Shown here in pieces: positions 17,969 to 26,428 of a stretch of DNA of 64,000 nucleotides (within the stretch, counting starts at the first letter, position 1; the number at the start of each line of letters is the position of its first letter). The position numbers were made by a program, and so were the translations under genes. The notes beneath the pieces were generated by a model. The model made no database searches. It saw only the letters and a program-made list of their open reading frames with translations, and was not told where the DNA came from. This DNA comes from Pseudomonadota bacterium (lineage in GTDB: Bacteria; Myxococcota_A; UBA796; UBA9615), in contig JAAESI010000216.1 in assembly GCA_024229515.1 (NCBI GenBank), forward strand, positions 124,001-188,000. The letters are read 5' to 3'.

Positions 17969-18591
17969 ACCCGACCTCCGCGCCCACCGGCGACGCGGCG
18001 GCTCCCACCGACACCTTCGCCTGCGCCCGGTTCTTGTGCGCCACGCCCACCGGGATGCCCAGCAAGGCGCCGACGCCTCCGCCGATCGCCATGCCCAGGC
18101 CGGCGTAGTAGAGCCCCTGGCCGCTGCTCCATCGCGCCCGCGTTGCCGCGCGATAGGCCGGTCGCCAGGAACACGCCGCCGGCGGCCGCCACGGCGATGC
18201 CGACGACCACGAACCCCACCTCGGGGCCCGCCTTGGCCTTCGGGGCCTTCTTGGGAGGGGCCGGCTGCGCGTTGTCGATCTGCACCCGGAGGCTCTGCCC
18301 GGGCTCCTGGTCGGTGTCATCCGTGGCCAGCGATTCGTAGCGGTCCAGATCGGTCGAAGCGCCCACCGGGTCGCCCAGCTTCAGTCGGCACAGGGCCCGG
18401 TAGTACAGCCCTCGAAGGTGGTCGGGGTCGGCCGCGAGCGCCCGATCCAGCACCCATCGAGCCTTGGCCCAATCCCCGCTGCTGACCAGGCCCGAAGCTT
18501 GGATGACGAGGTCGTCGGGGCGGTCTTCCGCGAGGGCCGGAGCCGCGAACGCGACGGTCAGGAGCATCAGCCAGGCGAGCAGGGGGCGCAT
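17952..18591 (-). CDS. Exported TPR-like protein with two-helix hairpin, broken by one frameshift
   Basis: It begins at the ATG at 18591 with signal peptide LLAWLMLLTVAFAAPALA. A TPR-like stretch follows (WAKARWVLDRALAADPDHL, then LYYRALCRLKLGDPVGA), then a Lys/Pro/Ala linker and a hydrophobic helix (about residues 126-147). At about 18122-18126 the frame is lost. The next frame continues sensibly with GQGLYYAGLGMAIGGGVGAL, a second hydrophobic helix, and KVSVGAAASPVGAEVGFTL, ending at a TGA at 17952. One extra base in the GCAGCGG context would explain it. The design matches 13642-14442. It shares a CATG with the divergent gene starting at 18590. Confidence 0.7.
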
Positions 18592-19156
18592 GCCTCGATC
18601 CTACCCAGTTAAGCTGGCCTGCGAGACGTACTGCCAGACCCTCGAGGCCAGCTGCGACGCCGAGGCCGACGAAACCCCCGACTGTGTCGAGCTCTGCGAA
18701 GCCGACGTCTTCTACGAGGGCAGCGTCTCCGGGGAGGTCGGCGAATGGGGAGCCTCCAGCGGCAACTTCCTGGCGTGCCGGCTGGAGCACGCCTACCGCG
18801 CCTCCGAGGCCAGCGAACCCGCCGACCAGGCAGCCTCCTGCAGCGCCGCCGCGACCCACGGCGGCGATGTCTGCGGCAGCTACCAGGACGTCTGGTGCAA
18901 GCTCGGCGCGACCGTCTGCGGCCCGGACGCGGCGATGCTCCCCGATGAGCCCACCTTCCAGCTCGCCACCCCCTGGCGGGACGGTTTGGACGCCTGCCTG
19001 GCGATGGACCCGAGCGCGATGACGGACGCCGAGTTCGAGGCCGCCTCGGGGGATCTGGCGCGGGCGCGCAGGCACGCCAGCCAGGGGGACTGGGCCGACT
19101 TCACCAACTGCTGCCAGGAGGGCGGCACGGGCGAGGATCTGGACTGCGGGCTCTAG
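18590..19156 (+). CDS. Cys-rich protein, domain normally found in secreted proteins but no signal peptide visible
   Basis: The most reasonable start is the ATG at 18590, giving 188 residues. The sequence CETYCQTLEASC, CVELC, GNFLACRLEHAYRA and ASCSAAA follows a C-x-x-Y-C...C...C...C...C-R-x-x-H pattern. I associate this pattern with secreted or lipid-anchored proteins of delta-proteobacteria. No signal peptide precedes it, and the upstream DNA is the 5' end of an oppositely oriented gene. The coding region may therefore have lost its 5' part in a rearrangement. Two further Cys clusters lie at the C-terminus (NCCQEGG and DCGL). Function unknown. Confidence 0.6.
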   Translation: MPRSYPVKLACETYCQTLEASCDAEADETPDCVELCEADVFYEGSVSGEVGEWGASSGNFLACRLEHAYRASEASEPADQAASCSAAATHGGDVCGSYQDVWCKLGATVCGPDAAMLPDEPTFQLATPWRDGLDACLAMDPSAMTDAEFEAASGDLARARRHASQGDWADFTNCCQEGGTGEDLDCGL

Positions 19157-19878
19157 CTCTCGACGCTCCCGTCGCGGCCGAGCAGGTCGAGCTTCTGCCA
19201 GATCTTCCGCGACAGCCCTGAGGCCAGCGTCTCCACCTGATCCGCCGCCGTGTGGATGACCGGATCGGGGAACGCCTGCCCGTACAGCGCCGCGACCTTG
19301 CTGATGGTCGAGAGCATCTCGCTGCAGTAGTCCAGGTACCGCCCCAGCTCGAACCGCGTCATCTTCCGTACCGGCGAGGACGGCGTGTCCGGTCCGTGTC
19401 GGCGCGCCCGCTCGGGGTCCTTCGTCAGCTGGTGCATGTCGACCACGTGGATCAGGGATCGCAGCTCGCCGATCGCCTCCAGCACCCGCTGGTGCTTCCA
19501 CCGCTGCTCGATGCTGATGACGAAGACGAAGAAGGCGCCGATGAACACCGAAGACCCGATCGACGGCTCCAGGAGCCCCACGAAGTCGGCGAAGGTCAGC
19601 GAGCCCTTCACGGAGCTCCAATCGATCGCTCCGAGGAAGCCGTACAACAGCGACAGCACCGTCAGCACGAGCAGGGTCCCCGACGTCGCCCGCAGCGGCC
19701 AGTAGGGCTGCTTGAGCTCCTCAATCCGGCCGGAAGTGGCGCGCACGCTCCGCTCGATCTCGGCCGCCGCCTTGCTCAGGCTCGAGCCCGGGAACCGCTC
19801 CTCGATCCGCTGATGCAGGATCGTGGCCGTCTCCAGGATGCGCTTGTCGTCCAGCTGGAAGTAGTCGATCGCGTGCAT
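19153..19878 (-). CDS. Two-helix inner-membrane protein, conserved hypothetical
   Basis: The 241-residue protein has a soluble N-terminal helical part with SLSKAAAEIERSV. Two membrane helices follow at about residues 67-88 (LLVLTVLSLLYGFLGAI) and 108-126 (SSVFIGAFFVFVISIEQRW), then a long cytoplasmic helical tail with RFELGRYLDYCSEM. There is no signal peptide. I believe similar proteins are widespread and uncharacterised in bacteria but cannot name a family. It is 13 bp downstream of the TetR gene, so the two may be co-transcribed. Confidence 0.8.
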   Translation of the reverse strand: MHAIDYFQLDDKRILETATILHQRIEERFPGSSLSKAAAEIERSVRATSGRIEELKQPYWPLRATSGTLLVLTVLSLLYGFLGAIDWSSVKGSLTFADFVGLLEPSIGSSVFIGAFFVFVISIEQRWKHQRVLEAIGELRSLIHVVDMHQLTKDPERARRHGPDTPSSPVRKMTRFELGRYLDYCSEMLSTISKVAALYGQAFPDPVIHTAADQVETLASGLSRKIWQKLDLLGRDGSVES

Positions 19879-19891
19879 GCGCAGCGACAGG

Positions 19892-20479
19892 TTACCGCCC
19901 CTGAAGCTCCCGGCCGAGCAGCCGCAGCAACCAGGGACGGAAGCCGGCGCCCGCGTCCTCGTCGAGCCCGACCCGGCGGCGCACGCCGTCCCCCACCAAC
20001 GCGTCGCCGTACATCGCGAGCAGCCCCAGCATCACCACGTAGCGGGTCTCGTCGAGCTCGGTATCCGGCCCCCGCTGGCCGTGGAGCGCCTGCGCAACGA
20101 CCTCCAACCCATGCTCCTCCTCGGGCGGGAACGGGTCCCGGCCGGTCGCTACGAGCCACGCCAACAGCCGCCCCTCCCGGGGGTCGCGGAGCCGCTCGAA
20201 CGCCGAGGCCACGGCGGCTCCGATGGCCTCGGGGGAGGCGTCGGTGGGGATCGACGCCAGCAGCTCCTCGCGAAGCCGTCGCCCCGCCCGGCGGTGGAGC
20301 GCCTCGAGCAGCTGATCGACCGAGCCGAAGTGGTGGAGCACGCCCGGGTGGGAGATGCCGACCGCTTCGGCGACGGCGCGGATCCGGACCGCCTCGGGCC
20401 CGTCCGCGAGCAGGAGCGCCTCGGCGGCGTCCAGGATTTCGCCACGCGCCTCTTCGGCGCTTCGTCGTCGTCGGGCCAC
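19892..20479 (-). CDS. TetR-family transcriptional repressor
   Basis: It starts with GTG at 20479 and encodes 195 residues. The N-terminal helix-turn-helix (residues about 10-58) is typical: ARGEILDAAEALLLADG, then VRIRAVAEAVGISHPGVLHH and FGSVDQLLEALHR. The C-terminal ligand domain (about 65-190) is helical and not assignable to a ligand. It is divergent from the alkylsulfatase-like gene across 38 bp that contain a perfect inverted repeat, so it probably represses that gene and itself. Confidence 0.92.
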   Translation of the reverse strand: MARRRRSAEEARGEILDAAEALLLADGPEAVRIRAVAEAVGISHPGVLHHFGSVDQLLEALHRRAGRRLREELLASIPTDASPEAIGAAVASAFERLRDPREGRLLAWLVATGRDPFPPEEEHGLEVVAQALHGQRGPDTELDETRYVVMLGLLAMYGDALVGDGVRRRVGLDEDAGAGFRPWLLRLLGRELQGR

Positions 20480-20490
20480 GGTTGACCACT

Positions 20491-20508
20491 ACTTACCATG
20501 TGGTAAGT
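20491..20508. promoter_or_regulatory. Perfect inverted repeat, probable TetR operator
   Basis: ACTTACC and GGTAAGT form a perfect 7-bp inverted repeat around a 4-nt spacer (ATGT). It lies in the 38-bp space between the TetR gene start (20479) and the alkylsulfatase start (20518). Size, symmetry and placement are those of TetR-family operators. Binding here would block both divergent promoters. Confidence 0.75.
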
Positions 20509-20517
20509 ATTCCCGCC

Positions 20518-22278
20518 ATGGCCCGCCGGTTCGCCCTCGTCCTCCTGCTCGCGGGCACCGCCATGGTGCTGGTGATCGCGCTCAACCGCGGCCACCCCGC
20601 GGCCACCCCGGACCTCGAGCAGACCCGCGCTCTGGGCGCGCCCGAGGACCTGCACCAGCACTGCAGCGAGGCGATCGGCGACCCCCGGGTGGAGGAGGTC
20701 GCGCCCGACGTGTTCGTCGCCATCGGCTACGACCTCGCCAACACCATCGTGGTGCGGACCGACGCCGGCAAGGTCGTCATCGACACCTCCCTCAGCCCCA
20801 CGCGGGCGCGCGAGGTGCGCGCCGCCGTAGACGCCGTCGTGCCCGGTCCGGTGGCGGCGGTGATCTTCACCCACAGCCACATCGACCACGTGGGCGGAGC
20901 GGACGTGTGGGCCGGCCCCGACACCGCGGTGTGGGCGACCGACACGTTCCAGCACCACTTCTTCGAGAAGTACGGCCTCTTCCGGGAGATCGAGAACATC
21001 CGGGGCGCCCGCCAGTTCGGCCGCCACCTCCCCCCCGAGGCGCTGCCGTGCAGCTCCATCGGCCGCACCATCGACGTGGACGAAGCGCTGGAGACGGGCG
21101 CGGTGATGCCGACCCAGACCTTCTCGGGGCACGTCGCGTTCGAGATCGGCGGGGTCCCCATCGAGCTGCACGAAGCGCCGGGGGAGACGCCCGATCAGCT
21201 CTTCGTCTGGCTCCCCCGCCAGCGCGTGCTGATGCCCGGCGACAACTACTACGCCGCCTTCCCGAACCTCTACACCATCCGGGGAGATCGCCCCCGCCCG
21301 GTGGAGGACTGGATCAACAGCCTGGACGCGATGCGGCGGCTCGATCCCGAGGTCCTCGTGCCGTCGCACACCGTCCCCGTGTCCGGGACCGCGGCCGTGC
21401 GGGACGCGCTCCGCGACTACCGCGACGCCATCCAGTGGGTGCGCGACCAGGTGGTGCGCGGCGCCAACGAGGGGCTTGGCCCCGACGCCATCGCCGCCCG
21501 CACGGGGCTCCCTCCCGCGCTCGCCCAGCGGCCCGGGCTGCGGGAGTGGTACGGGCAGATCGACTGGTCGGTGAAGGCGATGTACGCCAACGAGCTGGGT
21601 TGGTTCGACGGCTCCGCCGAGGACCTCTACCCCCTCGCCCCCGACGACCGCGCCGCCCGCGAACTGGCCCTGATGGGCGGCTTCGACCGGGTGCTGGGGG
21701 AGGCGCAGGGGGCGTTGGCGGACGGCGAGCCGCGCTGGGCGTTGGAGCTGGCCGGCCGGCTGGACGCGGCGGACCCCACCGGTCCCGCCGCCGAGGCGGT
21801 CGATGCCCTCGTGGTCGATGCCCTCCACGCCGTCGGCGGAGCTTCCGGGAACACCAACGGGCGCGCCTACCTGCTGGAGTCCGCGTGGGAGCGGGTGCAC
21901 GGAGTTCCGAAGCCGGCCGCGCCGACCCCCTCGGACGGCCTCGTCGAGGCGATTCCGCTGTCGATGCTGTTCACCCAGATGCGGGTGCGGTTGATGCCCG
22001 GCGCGGCCGAGGGGGTCACCGAGGCGGTGAGGTTCGACTTCGACGACGGCCAGACCTTCGTCATCACCGTGCGCAACGGCGTCGCCGAGACCGTGGCCGG
22101 CGAACCCCTCCCCGGCACCCCGCCGCCAACCGCCACCGTCACCACCTCGCCGGCCCTGTGGCGCGAGCTCGCGTTGGGGCGGATCGGAGCCCCTCGAGCC
22201 ATCGCCACGGGCCGCCTGGACGTGGATGATCTCCGCGCCTTCCGCGCCTTCATGGCCCGCTTCGATCGATCCCTCTAG
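20518..22278 (+). CDS. Alkylsulfatase of the metallo-beta-lactamase superfamily (SdsA/YjcS type)
   Basis: The 586-residue product starts at an ATG 10 bp after the palindrome and has an N-terminal hydrophobic signal or anchor (about 5-22). The zinc motif is THSHIDHVGG (H119, H121, D123, H124). Downstream come APGETPDQLFVWLP and LMPGDNYYAAFPNLYTIRG, both characteristic of linear alkyl-sulfatases. These are followed by the helical dimerisation region and a C-terminal SCP2-like domain (about 460-586), matching the SdsA1 architecture. The family cleaves sulfate esters of primary or secondary alkyl chains. Export suggests periplasmic detergent or sulfate-ester breakdown, controlled by the divergent TetR. 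Confidence 0.9.
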   Translation: MARRFALVLLLAGTAMVLVIALNRGHPAATPDLEQTRALGAPEDLHQHCSEAIGDPRVEEVAPDVFVAIGYDLANTIVVRTDAGKVVIDTSLSPTRAREVRAAVDAVVPGPVAAVIFTHSHIDHVGGADVWAGPDTAVWATDTFQHHFFEKYGLFREIENIRGARQFGRHLPPEALPCSSIGRTIDVDEALETGAVMPTQTFSGHVAFEIGGVPIELHEAPGETPDQLFVWLPRQRVLMPGDNYYAAFPNLYTIRGDRPRPVEDWINSLDAMRRLDPEVLVPSHTVPVSGTAAVRDALRDYRDAIQWVRDQVVRGANEGLGPDAIAARTGLPPALAQRPGLREWYGQIDWSVKAMYANELGWFDGSAEDLYPLAPDDRAARELALMGGFDRVLGEAQGALADGEPRWALELAGRLDAADPTGPAAEAVDALVVDALHAVGGASGNTNGRAYLLESAWERVHGVPKPAAPTPSDGLVEAIPLSMLFTQMRVRLMPGAAEGVTEAVRFDFDDGQTFVITVRNGVAETVAGEPLPGTPPPTATVTTSPALWRELALGRIGAPRAIATGRLDVDDLRAFRAFMARFDRSL

Positions 22279-22315
22279 CGCGCGTCGGGCCGACCTGAGG
22301 TACCTTCGCGCGTCT

Positions 22316-23398
22316 ATGGTCAATCCCTCCGACGAACGCGTCAAAACGCACAAGTGGTTCCGGTGGCAGCAGCGGCCTCCCGAGCCGGACCTGCCCGTGC
22401 CCGACCTCAAGGCGTTCGTGCCCGAGGGGGCGCCTCCTGCGGCGGCGTTGATCGCCGATCGCACCGCGCAGGCGTTGGCCGGCTGGCCGATCCTCAGCCT
22501 CCGCCTCCTCGGGACGATGAAGGGCAACCAGGCCTTCGGCAGCAACCCCGGCAAGTGGGCGCGCGCCCACCTGGGCGACGTCATCGACCCCTTCTGCATC
22601 TGCCCCGGCGACCGCTGCCGCTTCGACGACTGCCCCGCGGGTCAGCTCATGGGCCGGCACGCCACGGAAGGCCGCCCCGAGGGCGAGGCGTGGGCGCCGT
22701 TGGTGGTCCGCGCCAACGACATGCCCACCGGCAAGGTGAGCGAGCGCACGTCCCTGAAGATGGAGGTCGTGCTCGCGGGCGAGCAGTCCATCAACCAGGC
22801 GCCGATGTTCATCGAGGCCCTCAAGGACCTGCCGCCCCCGCCGCCGAAGGCGCCGGTGGTGTCGTGGTCCACGGTCCAGGCGCTGGTCCTCGGAGACGAG
22901 GGGGAGTTGCGCTTCCGCAAGGTCGATATGTCGGGGCCTCCGCCGCTGCTGCACCTGGAGCGGCTGGCGGAGCCGAAGGTGCGCCGCACCCGGCTGACGA
23001 TGACGTTCCTGACCGCCACGCCGCTGTCCCGGATGGGCGAGGAAGGCCGGCCCACCGCCGACCTGACGCTCATCGTCGATCGCATGACGCGGAGCATGGG
23101 CGCGTGGATGGGACGGACCGGCCACAAGGGTCCCCGGCTCCCCGTCGACGACCTGCTGCGCTCCGCCGCGGCGGCGACGATCTCGTCCGACAACAGCCGC
23201 GTTATCGAGATCCCCGCGGGGATGATGGGCGCCGCCGGCGCACGCGACGCGGCCTCCGCCGGACGGGTCCCCGCCCTCACCGGCTCCATCACCTGGAAGG
23301 GCGAATTCACCGCCCTCGCTCCGCTGCTTCGGGCCGCGCACCACCTGGGCATGGGCCCCGGTCGGCAGCACGGACTTGGGCAGATCGTGATCAGGTAA
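22316..23398 (+). CDS. Cas6-like RAMP protein, orphan
   Basis: The ATG at 22316 gives 360 residues. The N-terminal half has GTMKGNQAFG, then a Cys motif (DPFCICPGDRCRFDDC) and the stretch WAPLVVRANDM. The C-terminal half has RLTMTFLTATPLSR followed by LTLIVDRMTRSMGAWM, and ends with PLLRAAHHLGMGPGRQHGLG. This order (T-P-L strand, helix, then the terminal Gly-rich G-x-G-R-x-x-G-x-G loop) is that of Cas6 family CRISPR RNA endonucleases and related RAMP proteins. No CRISPR array or other cas gene is present in the window. The catalytic His common in Cas6 is not certain. It may be a domesticated RNA-binding RAMP. Confidence 0.65.
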   Translation: MVNPSDERVKTHKWFRWQQRPPEPDLPVPDLKAFVPEGAPPAAALIADRTAQALAGWPILSLRLLGTMKGNQAFGSNPGKWARAHLGDVIDPFCICPGDRCRFDDCPAGQLMGRHATEGRPEGEAWAPLVVRANDMPTGKVSERTSLKMEVVLAGEQSINQAPMFIEALKDLPPPPPKAPVVSWSTVQALVLGDEGELRFRKVDMSGPPPLLHLERLAEPKVRRTRLTMTFLTATPLSRMGEEGRPTADLTLIVDRMTRSMGAWMGRTGHKGPRLPVDDLLRSAAAATISSDNSRVIEIPAGMMGAAGARDAASAGRVPALTGSITWKGEFTALAPLLRAAHHLGMGPGRQHGLGQIVIR

Positions 23399-23416
23399 CG
23401 GAGGGACCCCGGTAGT

Positions 23417-24022
23417 ATGGGACGCCTGATGCGACCGCTCCTGCTTCTGATCCTGATCCTGATGCTGCCGGCCCTGACGGGCTGCCCGGCGGACAACATC
23501 ATCCCGATGCACATCAACGACCGCGGTGAGAACTGCGGCGACAACCGGCCCCCGCTGGTCGGCAACGTCGAACTCAACTCGTTCCTCCCCGAGGGCGCGG
23601 TCGACTACTCGCTGTCGATCCACTTCGACTGGCTCGATCCGGGCGAGACGGAGGCCACGCAGGCGCCGAACCTCGAGGGCGGCGTCTTCAGCATCGAGTT
23701 CTCGGACGCGGCCAGCCAGGACGTGGCGATCACCGAAGACCTGCTCGTCGCGGCCTGCTTCCCGACGCCCAGCGAGGACAACGCCAACCCGTGTGCGGGC
23801 TCGGGCCACAGCCTCGGCGGCTGCTCGCCGGGCCAGATCGACACCTGCGTCGGCGCCGAGGTGACGTTCATCTACCAGGCCGCACCGGCCGTTCAGGGCG
23901 ACTTCATCGACATGGAGTTCCGCATCCACGACCGCTGCGACGGCACTTCCAACGAGAAGAGCGCTACGTACGAGGTCGGCTCCGGACTCGCCATCGAAGG
24001 CGGGGGCGGTGACGGCGAGTAG
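23417..24022 (+). CDS. Lipoprotein, unknown function
   Basis: It is 201 residues with lipobox ALTGC after a leucine-rich signal peptide. A beta-rich domain follows with paired cysteines (AACFP, NPCAGSG, GGCSPG, DTCVG, DRCDG) and a Gly/Asp tail. No family recognised. The gene begins 18 bp after the Cas6-like gene and overlaps the start of the following membrane protein by 14 bp, so the three are likely one transcript. Confidence 0.75.
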   Translation: MGRLMRPLLLLILILMLPALTGCPADNIIPMHINDRGENCGDNRPPLVGNVELNSFLPEGAVDYSLSIHFDWLDPGETEATQAPNLEGGVFSIEFSDAASQDVAITEDLLVAACFPTPSEDNANPCAGSGHSLGGCSPGQIDTCVGAEVTFIYQAAPAVQGDFIDMEFRIHDRCDGTSNEKSATYEVGSGLAIEGGGGDGE

Positions 24023-25406
24023 AGCGGCATTCGCGGTCGGCACCTTCGCCACCGTTCGCGTCCTCCTCCACCAACGATTCGACGCCCGACCCCGCTTCGG
24101 AGGGGCCGAGGCCAGCGATCTCGCCAACCTCGTGCGCCACCACTGGGGCGCGACGGGGCTGGACGTTCCCGGCGCCACCGGCTTCCTCGGCGACCCCTAC
24201 AAGCCGCCGCTGTTCTACGGCGGCATCCCCGAGCTGTTGGCCGGCGCCGACACCCTCACGCCGGGCGCTCTGGCCCTGGTCCTCGCCGCGGTGACGGCCG
24301 TCGGACTGCTCGGGGCGTGGCGGCTGGGCTGGCTGCTGGGCGGCGAACGCGGCGGGTTGGGGGCGGTGGTCCTGACGGCGGTGCTCCCCGCGCTCGTGGG
24401 GCGGGCCGCGATCGTGGGCGTGGAGCCCCTGCACGCGGCGTTGGTGCTCTGGATGCTCGTGGCGCTGGTCCGCCTCGACCGGGGTGAGGAGTCCGGCCCG
24501 GCGGCGATGCTCGCCGGTATCGTGGTGCTCGGGATGATGTCGAAGTGGACCTTCGCCATCCCCCTGGTCGCGGCGGTCGGGATCGGCGTCGCGCGGCGAC
24601 GGTCGGCCGCCGGCTGGATGATCGGCGGAGCGGCCCTGGGGCTGGTCCCGTTCTTCGGCTGGATGATGTACGTCGACGCCTGGGACGCCATCGTCGGCGG
24701 CTCCGGGGCGGAGACGAGCACGGCCGAAGTGCTGGGCGTCCACCCTGCGCTCTACTACCCCCGCTGGCTGCTTCTTCACGGCCTGCAGCCGGGCGGCGTG
24801 CTGCTGGTCGTCTGGGCGCTGACGACAGCGCGGGGTCGGGAGCTGGCGTGGATCCTGGCGGTGCCTGCAGCCGTCTGCGCTGCGCATCAGCTCATCCCCC
24901 ACAAGGAGGTCCGCTACCTCGTGCCCGGGCTCGCGCCGGCGGCCGTCTGGCTCGGTGTCGTGCTCGCCGAGGAGCTGAGGACGTCCCGGGTGCCTCAGGT
25001 CGCGACGGCGGTGCTGGCGATCGGGTTGATCCTCGCGGTGGGGGCGCCCCCGTTGATCGAAGCGGACCTTCGCTTCCGCCCCGACGCCGACGACCGGGGA
25101 CTCGACACCCTCGCCGCGCAGGTCCCTCCGGACAGCGTGGTGCTCCCGATTTTCGTGGAGGATCGCTGGCCGGAGCTGCGGGACATGCTGATCTGGGAGC
25201 TGCACTGGCGGCGCGGTGCGGTGCTGCTCCCGGTCCGGCGGGAGCTCAGCCCGCTCATCGACTTCGAGGGAGTCGACGTGGTCATCACGCAGACCGCGCT
25301 GGATCCGGCGAAGGATCGGCCGCTCGTGGAGGCCGGGTTCCGGGCCGGTGGGTCCGTCTGCTTGTGGTCCGCGGAGGGGTGTCCGCTGCAGCTCTGGCGG
25401 CGGTGA
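24009..25406 (+). CDS. Polytopic membrane glycosyltransferase (GT-C/GT39-like)
   Basis: It starts with GTG at 24009, inside the end of the previous gene, and encodes 465 residues. About 9-10 hydrophobic helices are interleaved with short loops. The first loop has LANLVRHHWGATG and YKPPLFYGG, reminiscent of the acidic/aromatic first periplasmic loop of lipid-linked sugar transferases such as ArnT and the PMT family. The motif HKEVRYLVPG in a later loop also fits the GT-C superfamily. Such enzymes transfer a sugar from a polyprenyl phosphate donor in the periplasm. The acceptor is unknown. Confidence 0.8.
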   Translation: MTASRAAFAVGTFATVRVLLHQRFDARPRFGGAEASDLANLVRHHWGATGLDVPGATGFLGDPYKPPLFYGGIPELLAGADTLTPGALALVLAAVTAVGLLGAWRLGWLLGGERGGLGAVVLTAVLPALVGRAAIVGVEPLHAALVLWMLVALVRLDRGEESGPAAMLAGIVVLGMMSKWTFAIPLVAAVGIGVARRRSAAGWMIGGAALGLVPFFGWMMYVDAWDAIVGGSGAETSTAEVLGVHPALYYPRWLLLHGLQPGGVLLVVWALTTARGRELAWILAVPAAVCAAHQLIPHKEVRYLVPGLAPAAVWLGVVLAEELRTSRVPQVATAVLAIGLILAVGAPPLIEADLRFRPDADDRGLDTLAAQVPPDSVVLPIFVEDRWPELRDMLIWELHWRRGAVLLPVRRELSPLIDFEGVDVVITQTALDPAKDRPLVEAGFRAGGSVCLWSAEGCPLQLWRR

Positions 25407-25412
25407 TCGGCC

Positions 25413-26426
25413 TCAGCGGCCCGTCATGCTCGGCACGAGCGCGGCGTACTTGCGGGGCGTGAGAACGACCGAGGCGACCAGCGAGAAGCGCACGTACATC
25501 GGCCCCAGATCGAGCCGGCCGAGGCCCTGCAGATCGACGCTCGGCGCGGCCGGGGTGGCGCCTCCTCCGCCCAGGCGGGCGCCTCCCTCGGCGGCGAAGC
25601 CGAAGGCGAACGGGATCACCCGGTCCTTCACGCGGTGGGGCGAGACGATCTCGAGGCCGCCGCCCAGCAGCGCGTAGGGGGTCGCGCCGCGGTGGTCACG
25701 CTGGCGCAGGTTGCCGTTGATGTCCGTGTCCACCGCTTCGACGTGCACGCGGACGAAGCCGCCGCCGGCCCGCACGAACCCGCGGACGGGGAACGACGGC
25801 GGGCTGGGGATGAACCGGGCGGACACGTCCAGCGAGCTGACCCGGGGGCGCAACTCCAGGGCCCCCTCGCCCCCGTAGACGTCGATCGTGTGCCGGCTCG
25901 TGGTGGTGCCGCCGATGGACACCGCCAGCCGGGGCAGCAGGGACACGTCCAGCGACCACTGGAACGCCTCCAGCTGCTCGCGTCCGGTCAGGTCCTGCCA
26001 GCCTTCGTCCAGCATCGCGTGGCGCGACCCGCCGAAGGACAACGCCAGGCCCAGGTAGCGCTTCGCCACCGGCCGTTCGACGACGGGCTCGGGGGCCGGT
26101 CCGGGCTCGGGCTCCTTGGCCTGCTCCGCGGCTTCCTTGGCGTCGACGGTCTCGACCACGACGGGCGGCGCCTCCTCGGTCGGGGCGGGCTCCTCCTCGA
26201 CCTCATCGGGCCAGATCTCCCGGGTCTCGGTCTCTTGGATCAACGGCGGCGAGGCCGGCCCCGACGGCTCGTCGGCGGGGGCCTCATCGGGCTCGTCGGC
26301 GGGGGCCTCGTCGGGCTCGTCGGCGGGGGCCTCGTCCTCGTCGCTCGGCTCGTCCTGCGCCAGCGCGCCCATCGGCAGCAACAGCGTCATCGCGATCAGC
26401 GCCATCCACCAGCGTGCGTAGGTCAT
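25413..26426 (-). CDS. Outer-membrane beta-barrel protein with acidic repeat linker
   Basis: It is 337 residues with a signal peptide ending LPMGALAQ. Three DEAPADEP units, a longer Pro/Glu-rich linker and a C-terminal barrel-like region of about 215 residues follow. That region shows amphipathic strands alternating with turns (RYLGLALSFGGSRHAM, GALELRPRVSSLDVSARF, PYALLGGGLEIV, MYVRFSLVASVVLTP). It looks like a small outer-membrane porin-type barrel. The linker could span the periplasm toward peptidoglycan. It is last in a minus-strand run with the propeller lipoprotein, and convergent with the glycosyltransferase. Confidence 0.8.
   Translation of the reverse strand: MTYARWWMALIAMTLLLPMGALAQDEPSDEDEAPADEPDEAPADEPDEAPADEPSGPASPPLIQETETREIWPDEVEEEPAPTEEAPPVVVETVDAKEAAEQAKEPEPGPAPEPVVERPVAKRYLGLALSFGGSRHAMLDEGWQDLTGREQLEAFQWSLDVSLLPRLAVSIGGTTTSRHTIDVYGGEGALELRPRVSSLDVSARFIPSPPSFPVRGFVRAGGGFVRVHVEAVDTDINGNLRQRDHRGATPYALLGGGLEIVSPHRVKDRVIPFAFGFAAEGGARLGGGGATPAAPSVDLQGLGRLDLGPMYVRFSLVASVVLTPRKYAALVPSMTGR
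26265..26336 (-). repeat. Three 24-bp tandem repeats coding DEAPADEP
   Basis: Three near-identical 24-bp units encode DEAPADEP in the linker of the outer-membrane protein. They differ at only one or two synonymous positions, indicating recent duplication. Confidence 0.85.
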
Positions 26427-26428
26427 GG

